A DNA stretch of 12,911 nt from Ectocarpus siliculosus (taxonomy: Eukaryota; Sar; Phaeophyceae; Ectocarpales; Ectocarpaceae), in assembly GCA_000310025.1 (NCBI GenBank), contig FN647768.1, forward strand, positions 347,421 through 360,331. The letters run 5' to 3'. The notes beneath the pieces were generated by a model, which was not told the DNA's origin, searched no databases, and was given only the letters and a program-made list of their open reading frames with translations. The position numbers and the translations under genes were made by a program. Below, one piece after another: positions 1 through 9,100 of this stretch. Position 1 is the stretch's first letter. Each line of letters opens with the position of its first letter.

Positions 1-203
1 GGCAACGACGTTGTAAAACAAGCCAATTCACTTCGTGAACTCGGCAACCAGGTTACCGTTTTTTATTTTTACCTCGTTTTTTTTTTTTGGCGGTAACCAT
101 GAATGAGGGTCGAGTAGATCATGTTGTGCGGGGTGGAGAACCCTCACTCCGCGAAACGGGGGATGATCGCACCACGTTGTGTTGAAATGGTCAAGCATCC
201 TCG

Positions 204-251
204 TACGTAGCTGTCATCAGAAAATAAATTAAGTCATACGTAGCTGTCATC
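204..251 (+). repeat. Short direct repeat, 15 nt x 2
   Basis: TACGTAGCTGTCATC occurs at 204-218 and again at 237-251, 33 nt apart, in the upstream intron. Confidence 0.8.
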
Positions 252-387
252 CGTACGCAAGGAAGTAAGCACAAGATGCCGAACACCCTTAGCAGGATGC
301 AGCTCACCCTTCATGCGACTCGCCAAATACCTCACGGCGATTCGCGCTTGGTGATGTGAGAGCCTGGTCCGGTGAGAACCCGGCGTG

Positions 388-474
388 CTCCGTCCCGGCT
401 TTGTAGGGATGCGAGGTCAATGGTCTAACGACTACGGCATGCACGACTCATGAGTACACGCCCCCCCCCCCCCC
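388..474 (+). repeat. Dispersed repeat, copy A
   Basis: CTCCGTCCCGGC..TTG..AGGGATGCGAGGTC..ATGGTCTA..GACTACGGCATGC..CATGAGTACAC followed by a C run. The same order of blocks occurs at 5639-5720 with only scattered differences. It ends in the poly-C tract just upstream of the exon 1 acceptor. Confidence 0.85.
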
Positions 475-499
475 ACTCCACCACTCCCTATACCTTCAG

Positions 500-640
500 C
501 CGCTTGTGGGTCGGCACGCACGTTGGAGTTGTGAAACTCTGGGAGACGTTTTCGATGGGCGTGGAGGGACGATGGCGAGTGAGCCAGCACCCGGTGACGA
601 GCATCGAGCAGCACCCGGGGGACAGTAGAGTCGGCCGGAG
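500..640 (+). CDS. DCAF1: DCAF1 exon 1 of window (WD40 blade)
   Basis: Acceptor CTATACCTTCAG ends at 499 and donor GTTAGT starts at 641. The exon enters with the third base of a split codon and leaves two bases (AG). It encodes RLWVGTHVGVVKLWETF near its start, matching the human DCAF1 segment RFLMLGTCTGQLKLYNVF, then HPVTSIEQHPGDS, equivalent to SAITHLEPSRDGS. The donor is not ideal (T at +3), but its phase fits exon 2. The residues just before the SPLLLTS motif of exon 2 (VGRSLPAGSG) are extra compared with human, so this junction could be shorter in reality. Confidence 0.8.
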
Positions 641-3600
641 GTTAGTACGTCATTGTTGGGAATTTTAATTTTGTTGGAACATTGGCTTCTGTTATTTTAT
701 TTTTTCGCTTGATATATATATAGGGCGTCCCCAAAACTGAAGAGTTAAAAAAAAAAAACCAAACCGAAACCAAAACACACACAGCTACAGGTAGAGTAGA
801 TTGCGACGGGTTGTTCGTATCGTTGCCATTGGTGGTCGGTGTGTTGCTGTTGTCGTTGCCTTGGTTTCTGTTTTTTCGGTCGAGGAGATCGGTAGCTAAG
901 CGTTCGAGGCTTGAACACCGTGCCTCGTCAATTTACAACTGGCGACGCACACATCTCTCGATCGTGTGTCCAACGACGCACTTCGATAGAAACAGGTTTG
1001 GCGCGTCGAACGTCAAGAGAAGTGCGTGAAACCACGTCACCGCCATGATATGGTCAGTTTCTTGTGCTCAGTACTCCAACCGCAGCCACGAGTGAACCTG
1101 CTGTCGAAAATGCCCCTGCGAAACGGCGTTCTACAACCACCGCTAAGAGCATTGTGCCCTAGGCCCTCGAGGTCATCGCAATGGAGACCTCGGGAGAGTT
1201 TCAAACCCTGCCCTTGAGAACTTTCTACCGTATGCAACACCGTCTCATGCCGTAATGGCGGCATCGAGCTTCGAAAACCGACCTGCCAAAGGTATGGTGT
1301 CTGTTACAGTCTTCGACCTTGCAGGCACCGTGCCTGGGAGGTCAGGGGGCTTTCGATATGGAAGCAGACTACGTCCCCAGCTGGTGCTTTCAACCGAACC
1401 CGCTTGCACCACGCAGATAGCTACCTACGTAGCGTATGGGTGTCCACAACGCTGACTGGGGGAAACATGTGGTTGCGTTTCCATTCGACTTACGTTAACG
1501 TGTCTCCAAGTTGTCGTTGAATAGTTTTGTTGATTCTCTCTCTCTCTCTTATCGTTGAAGAGCCTGACAGTTTTCTCTTTATGCATCTCCCCCCCGCGCC
1601 CCCCGCCCCCTTCTCCCCACGACCCCACCTGCAGCCTTCCGGCTGGATCGGGCATGTCACCGTTACTCCTTACCAGCGTTGGCTCCGGCTCCGATTCGGA
1701 AGCCTTGTTGTGGAAAGCCTTAGGCGGGACGGACGTCAATCCCGAAGATGCCGACCAGCAGGTGCGTTGTTGTTGTTTTTGTCGCGTTTGCTGTCGCGGT
1801 TATCGTCGGGGGTGTTTGTTTACGTCAAGAGTCGGTTTGACCTCAAAGCGGCAACAGCCCACAAGTCAAGGTAGAACCGGGTATCCGCTGTACACAAGCC
1901 CTCAAAAGTCGGTTTTGTTCAGTGGAGGAGTTGCTCTTTTTCCACGATTCTGACTTGTGCCGTCCAATGTAAGAACAATTTCATGTTTTTGTTGTTCCAG
2001 TTGTGGCTTACGTCAAGCGCCGATCGAGCCGGTCGGTTGCGAGGCGACTCTGCCCTCCGATCCCCTGTTTCCATCCTCCTGGGGTCGTCATGGCTCCAGG
2101 GACAGCAATCCTGCACGGAGGAGGTCTGCGGACCCCCAAAGTTTTTAGCACTTGCAAGGCCCGTGCAGTAGCAGGCCTGCCGAAGGAAATACATCGGCTT
2201 TGCGTTTCATATCAGCAGGAAGCCGCAACAACGGCAGCAACAGCAGTCGGCTGTCTTCCTGCTCCCGACACTCTGTCCGAAGCTACCGGCCACCACGGAG
2301 AACGCCTCCACTCGTGCTCGCTCCCGAAAACACGGAATAATTTCGCCGACAAACACAATGGGTGATGCCCTTGCGTTAGCGCCTACGGTTTAAGTGAGAT
2401 TATTCAAGAGAACAATCGAATTGAACGTTTTGAAGAGAACACCGGGTTTAAAAGAGAGTGTTGGCTTGTCCCAAGCCTCTCTTCAACCGTAAATTAGCCT
2501 CTCCTGAACCGTAGCCACTGTTGTATTGATAATTTTGCACTGGCCTGTTTCGACCATTTTTGCCTTTATTGAGAATTTTGCATCGCCCTTCTCTTGATCA
2601 TTTTTTTACCGGCCGGTCCCCACCATTTTCAGGAAGAGCAGCCGCTCTTCAGGTGGCAAGGGCTTCGCGCCGCTCGCTTCGACCACGGGGGAACCCGCGC
2701 CGCGGCGGTCGTCTACCCGCAGATCGGAGGGCTCGGCGAAGACCAGCGGTACAATCAGACGTGGGGTGCTCAGGTGAAGGGAGGAAAGAACCGCATTCTC
2801 AAGGATGTTCAGCCAGTAGTCTTACGTCTTACGGTCTGGCAGTGACTCTTCCCATCTACGAACTTTTACGCCCTCTGATTGGTCCAGCGTTGATTCGGGC
2901 GGTCGATTCCTCTCCGGCGACCTCTCCCCATTCCACATTCCGACAACTGTGCAGCCGCGTTTAGCACAGTTAGCGGCCGCTAGGCCGGGTTGGGTTGGGT
3001 TGGCCACGGTGTGTGACACATCCCATGTGAGGAACCTAGGTTCAACGTCTGGTTAGACCTAAAGAGTCACTGACAGACGGTAAATAAGACCTCTGTTCAG
3101 CGTTGTATGTGGAAGAGAGGGAGGGTTCGTAACCCTAATCCAAAACGGTAACCCCAAGCTCAATATCCTCGCGACTGGGAGGATATGAGTAAGAATACAG
3201 TTACAAGCAGTTGATGATGACGACGATGGCAAGAGCAATGGTACGACCATACAGTGGCAACAAGCACGCCGCGAAAATAGAAACAACTATGACGACAGTC
3301 GTACCTCTCGCACCCCCGCTCGCTTAGCGGCAACAAGACTTGAACCCTCCCCCCTCCCGTTTGACACCGGGTCATTAAGTTGCCGGTATGGAAGAGTGCA
3401 GAAACCCGATGTACTCTGCCTTCGGGCTACCGGAAGCGCAGATCGGATGGCCGTTGTCCGATACACATGCACTTCCTCTGGCACGCATCTTGTGTTATCT
3501 CGTCCTGCGTCTGCAGGCGGCCTTGCGTGGGAGTTTAATTGCGTACCCGTCAGCTGTGAAGCAATCGAATCCTTGGTGCCGATAGCCACTGCCCATCATG

Positions 3601-6120
3601 AGGGTTGGGGTGTGTGCAAGAATGTGCAGTTAGTGTCCACCTCGTCCACCCTCTATCGTACCTCCGCCGTCAACGCAAATGGAACGATAGCGGCAGCACC
3701 AACGCAGCGATAGCGGTGACACCGTTGATGAAAAATGATGATGCTCACGTGACCGAAAACTCAACGATAACACGGAAAAACGATGGGTACCGATAACAAT
3801 AACAATGAAACGACGGAACACAACAATGATGACCAATACCATGGCGTAGCAACGATAATGTCGCCAAGGTGACGATGTTGGTACAGTACTAACCAGAGAC
3901 GAAAACAATACCGAATAAACAATAAACAGGTCCTGGTGACGATGTTATTTCTGACGAGAGACAAACACGATAACGATAACGATAACGATTATGAAACAGG
4001 TCCTGGACGTGGAAACCGGCAGCGTGTTGGCGAGGCTCTGGGATGCGCGGTCGCGGCCCCTCTACCCGCTCCCGAACGTCGGGTTCAACGCGACAGACGA
4101 TCTAGTGGTTACCGATGGGGCTCTCTGGGACCCCAGGAGAGGGGTGAGTGACGTCACTGATTTTGTGTCCGAAATGAGAATAAAAAAATGCCCGACCAAA
4201 ACAAAACACACCAAACTATTGGTGTGTCGTAGTTCATTGTCCTTCTTCAGGCTCAACTTTCTGGCAAGGCACGCTCCAGGATTGCTTTTAGACTTCCCCC
4301 GACTTCGTCTTATTAGAGTCGTTTGTCTTTGAGTATGCATAGGTCTATCGACTCCCCATGAATCGAGCGATCGCTTCACCTTGCCAAGGTGTGTAAATGG
4401 ACACACGACGTTCCCATCATAGTGGCGTTCTGAGGAAGGTGCTCTTGAGTACCGTCACTGCGGTGCTGTGCTAAGTTCCCACCTTCGTTTGCGGTAGTTT
4501 GCTCGACATCTTCGGGGGTTACGGGTGCCGAAGCCCTGTGTTTTTGTGTTTGGAAACCTCCTTTTTGCCTTTTCTTCCCGCGTTGTCTTGACTTGTCAGT
4601 AACCTGCATCCCGTTGACCTCCGTGCACTACCAGCGTTGTTTTGACAGCGGGTCACCAACTGCTACTGCGCAAAGCTCCTGTGACCGGCTACTCCACATA
4701 CACACACATACACACACATTTTATAGCCGTTCATGAACTCTCTCCCCGCCCTCCACGCCTCTCCGCCATCTCTTTGCCCACCGACACCAGCTCCGCGTTT
4801 ATCAGTTCGACAAGCTCGGTGGCGGCGGGGGCTTCGGGTTGTTCCACCCCAACGGCAACGAGGTCGTGGTAGACGAAGGAGTGTGGGACCTGAGGACCCA
4901 CCGCCTGCTCCGGACGCTGCCCTGCCAGGACGGGACTGTCATGAAGCCGGACCCCGGGGGCGACGTATTATACACCTACAAGTACGTACCTGGAGAGACG
5001 CGTTTTAGAAAATATGCGTATAACCATAGAAACGACTACCCGTTCGAGAGAAAACCACAGTCGAAGGGGACGTGCCGATACTGTTCCTCCGGGTTGGCAT
5101 TCAAACGCCGGTACTAGAGTTGACCGTGTGTGATGCTTTTCAGAAAATATACAATCACAGAAAAGACTTACCCGTTCGAGAGAAAACCACAGTCAAAGGG
5201 GGCATATTGAACTCTTTACAGCAGTGGGTGGGAGAAAACCGCGTTTTGGTCGCAACGTTGCTTGCTGGTGCTTGCGGTACTGTGTGGGTGCTGCAGCTGT
5301 TGCCGCTCCGGGTGTCGTCGTTGTTGCTCTTCGTAGTGGTTTTGATGCGGTTTTTGTCGACGCCGTCGTCATCGTTCATGTCGACTCCTTCTCCACCAGT
5401 TAATGTCCAAAACCCAGCACGCAGTCTTAAGCCATATCTCGAGCTGTGTTTCATGCCAATTGACTGCCCCAACGCCAACTGCCCCCGCCGGGAGGGTTCG
5501 GCCTCTCCAACCACCTGCTGGAAGGCTCGACAAGTCTCCCCCATGGTTCTTACTGTTACTGCCCTTACCAACGTGGTTGCCTACGCTGTCGATTCTTGCA
5601 CGACCATGAGTACCCCCCCCTTCATCCACAGCATATCGCTCCGTCCCGGCATTGGAGGGATGCGAGGTCTATGGTCTACGGACTACGGCATGCGTTACAT
5701 GAGTACACCTCCCCCCCCCACCGAAAAAAGAAATGCGCACACCCCCTTCATCCATGCCGTTACCACCTCTCCACGCACCAGACCAGCGCCAGCCGGAGAC
5801 TTCTTCGACCTGCCGCAGAAGCGTGCAGCCCAAGACACGTGTTTCGGTGTGCTTGACTCGTCGACCTACGACCAGATCCACTCGCACGACACGGAGAAGG
5901 CCGTGATTCAGGTCAGCTATTATATTTTGATCTTCGGGTGTCGCGTGGCGGATATTACAGAGACGCCTGTTGTTACCCAACACTGGCGACTTCCAACAGG
6001 AGAGAGAGGCAAGTAGTCAGGAATTCACTGCCGACAACAGTTTTTTGCGCTCACAGATCCTACCCTGCTAACGTGTAACAGCACCTCGTCGAAGCTCTCT
6101 TGGGAGGTGTTGCTTTTGTG

Positions 6121-6154
<34 letters not shown>

Positions 6155-9100
6155 TTGTTCTTGTCGGTGTTTCCGTCGTTGGAATCGGTGTAATTCTTGT
6201 GGTGGTGGGTGTCGCCGCATTTGTTTTCTCCCGCCAGTTGATCCCGGACTTTCACGCAGTAAATACATGCTAAGGTCAAAGGTTCTTCCGAACGTGTGTT
6301 GGGGTTCAGGAACGTACGTTTCCAAGGTTTGTCATGTTGTGGTGACGGCACATGCTGCTGGAATGATGGGGACTGTTTCGTTGGCCCGACGTTTCATCGC
6401 AGCAAAGATGGTCGTGATCTTAGCCATAGTCGCGACGATGTGTTTCACATCCTGCGGCAAGAGTCGTCGGCTGCATCAGCATCAGCAGCAGCAGAAGCAG
6501 CCGCAGCCGCAGCAGTAGCAGCAGCAGCATCGACGACCCTTCACAGCTGTCGTCGGGCGTAACGAAACCGTTCAACTTTCTATGAGTCCAATGGCAATCA
6601 AGACCGGCTCATACGAGTGTCAACCTCTTTCGATACCCTGCTGACCCCCCACCCGGCTATTTTCTGTGGTGGCGACATCTGGCGTACCGTCTTGTTCTCC
6701 TCGTCCTGCCCAGCTATCGACGGATGATGGGGGCGGTGATGGCAGCTGCATCTCCGTTGTGGAACGGGCGGATCCGCTGCTCAACACCGTGGACACCGTG
6801 TGCTCGCTGTATGAGGTAAAAAACGGACGGGCAGAGACGGGTGTGTGCATATGTAATTTCAGCCACTGTGCCGTAGGCGTGTTGTTTACATAGGGTCACT
6901 GGACGTGCCTGATGACCCAGCGGTTGAACTTGTGGTCATACCGCTGTTGACGTCGCATCAGTGGCCACTGCTGGGGGTAGGATACGGCCATGATGACTGG
7001 GGGAAGCTTCGACAGCGGGGAGTTCGTCCACGCGATCAAATCAATGTTCGTCCCACACGCGCGGTGGAAGACCTTAACCGTACAGAGCATACTCGCGAGA
7101 TCGAAGAAAGGGACACCGTCCATCGTGCCCTTGACACAATGCTTCTCCGCCTCGCGTTCTCGGTTGTCGATGCACCCTTAGAGACGACAGGATGCATCCC
7201 ACGTTCAACATTAATGTTGGCGTAGGGGTGTGCGGTCGGCTGGGCGTATCATGTCGTAATTAATTTTGGCATGTTGCCGGCAAGACACACCAAGAGACAA
7301 AGTTTTTTCGTTTATCTGTTGCGGATTTCCCTGTAAGGCTCTACGGGCAACAACCCCGAAGTGGCCTTTTTTTGTGGAGTGTTTTGGGGTTGAACCGTCT
7401 CGTTTGTTTAGCATCGAAAATGCATCGATGTTCGTGTACAATGCACGATGTTGCGACTGCGCACAACTAGCGACTCTCATGGCATACATAGCACCGCACC
7501 ATTCTGCACTGCATGCACGCCTACCCGAACATGCATGACAGCTGCGAACGAAGCCACTCCCGCACGCTTCTGGCGCACACACCTATAGTGGCTGTGACAA
7601 CACCAATCAATTGTGCGTTTTCTGGACTTGAGTGTAGCGCGTACTTCCCACCCGCTCTGCCGACTGCCCAAGAAGTCTTGGCCGTGCGCGTTTCTCACGT
7701 TTTTCGACCGGTTCTTCTTCACGGTGCTTCTTCTTGTTGGTTATTTCATGTGTCGGGCGACGCCGTCTTGGCGAGGCTGGCTCCGATCTGGCTGACTGCT
7801 ATAGAACCGGCCGTGCATCGCCTGCGTACTTTGATCTGCTTGTGTGTGTCTCGTGTACCTTGCACCGACCGCGCTAACCAGCTGCTGTCGTTGGCGTCAG
7901 TCGTGAGCGTGTGCTTAATGTTGGAACATGCTAACCGAGCTACCAATGAAACCTCAGCAATATAGATCGATTTCAGAGTGGATGGCGCTTTCCCTCATTG
8001 TTTCGTGTTTTTAATTAGATCGGTCGCAAGCGCCCTGACGAGGCTGACTCCGACCTGGACGACGCCATGTCCGAAGACTCTGACGAAGAGTGGGAGGACG
8101 CGGACCACTCTGACGGGGTAAGCAGTGTGATCTGGGATAGCGGCGGCATACTGTTGTAGGCCACGATGGCTTCAGGCTTTAGGCTTAATTCGTTTCGTTA
8201 GTCAAGTTGTTGTGCACAGTGGGGACTCTACAGCAGGGACGGCGGGCACACACCAATCCCTCCGATGGACTCCGATGGAGTCGAATACCGTGGATGACAC
8301 AAGATATCACACCTCCTGGGCCGATTTCGGAGCTCGACTGGTCTACGACGAAAAGGATGCATGATCCAAAATATGTGTTTTCGGAAAGTTCTCGACGAGA
8401 CGGTGCCAACGCCGCCTTTTTCGGCACCACCACTCATTCTGCTGTGGAGTAATCTAGCTTTGAAAATCAGCTCATGGGGTGTGATGCACGTACGTTGATG
8501 GTGGACGCCAGGGTTGGTTTCAAGAGTGAGGGGGTGTTGAGAGTAATGGCCCCGGTAAGGCAAAAGGTATGGGCGGCACTTTGGTGTAGGGTTAGCTCAA
8601 GTTAAAGCAGGTTGCTGATCATGCAGACCGGATGCATTAGGTTGTGTTGGATGCAAGGGTTAAGGGTGGTGGATGGCGGTACAACCGTACTTGGGCTTGG
8701 ACGCCAGATTTTTGTCATGGAACAACACCGCTGGATGTTGGATGTTGTTCATGCATTGCCCCACTCTACACAGATCCTGAAAGTATGACAAAAGAATGCA
8801 CCAAATGGTTGCCCCAGCGGCTATCGCGCAAGGCGCGCAATTTTAAGGGAGATAGCTCGACCGAAGCCTGTTCCTGAGCTTAGTCGAGCACGCGGCCGGT
8901 GGCGGACAACGCCCACCCTTTTCGTCATTCATGTTTCTCTCGTGCACCCCCGAGTCTGTTCAAGTGTTGACACTACTTCTTCACCGTCCCGCATCTGTGG
9001 TCGTTTTGGGCCGCAGGGCGACGATCTTCTTGAGGACGGGCGTTCCCGATGGACCGCGCGCGGCGGCAGCTCGGGAGATAGCGATGACATCCTCGTTGAC

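Larger units (their letters stand above)
1..499 (+). other. Upstream DCAF1 intron (3' part), no exon recognised
   Basis: No stretch here resembles the DCAF1 segment expected just before exon 1. The region has a run of 12 T at 77-88, two copies of a 15-nt motif (204-218, 237-251), a dispersed repeat at 388-474 and a 14-C tract at 461-474 just before the acceptor. A donor-like GTGAGA at 372 lacks an open frame of the required phase upstream. Confidence 0.6.
4982..5781 (+). other. Intron 5, repeat-rich and largely open in the exon 6 frame
   Basis: An 800-nt intron. It carries a duplicated block (5003-5069 and 5137-5202) and a cluster of dispersed-repeat copies (5598-5760). The frame shared with exon 6 is open from 5030 through the intron and beyond exon 6 to a stop at 6014-6016. 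A phase-0 acceptor-like TTTTCAG ends at 5143, so an unspliced or extra exon cannot be excluded. Confidence 0.6.
5912..6713 (+). other. Intron 6
   Basis: An 802-nt intron. Its main content is a pure GGC triplet repeat (6121-6154) and an imperfect GCA/CAG-rich tract (about 6469-6532). The 3' end is a strong pyrimidine tract. No coding evidence. Confidence 0.7.

Noticed and set aside
5-19. 15-nt match to the lacZ-alpha/M13 priming region of cloning vectors (ACGACGTTGTAAAAC)
   Set aside because: The match ends after 15 nt and the flanks differ from pUC/M13 sequence, so chance is more likely than vector contamination.
1-51. Open start of window (GNDVVKQANSLRELGNQ) followed by a CAG|GTTACC donor-like site
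   Set aside because: It does not resemble the DCAF1 segment expected there, and its phase 0 end does not fit exon 1, which needs two preceding bases.
450-499. ATG-initiated frame running into exon 1
   Set aside because: The frame begins inside the dispersed repeat and reads through the poly-C tract; exon 1 is an internal WD40 exon of a longer family, so this is intronic.
1555-1634. Upstream in-frame extension of exon 2
   Set aside because: It reads pyrimidine-tract sequence as Pro/Ser runs; the CTGCAG acceptor gives the right phase.
3123-3142. GGTTCGTAACCCTAATCC resembling a tRNA T-arm
   Set aside because: No acceptor, D or anticodon arms can be drawn around it.
6068-6325. Minus-strand frame with a poly-Arg run (and poly-Ala in another frame)
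   Set aside because: Both arise only from translating the GGC microsatellite.
7513-7965. 150-codon + frame in intron 7
   Set aside because: No domain recognised, and the DCAF1 protein is continuous across this intron without it.
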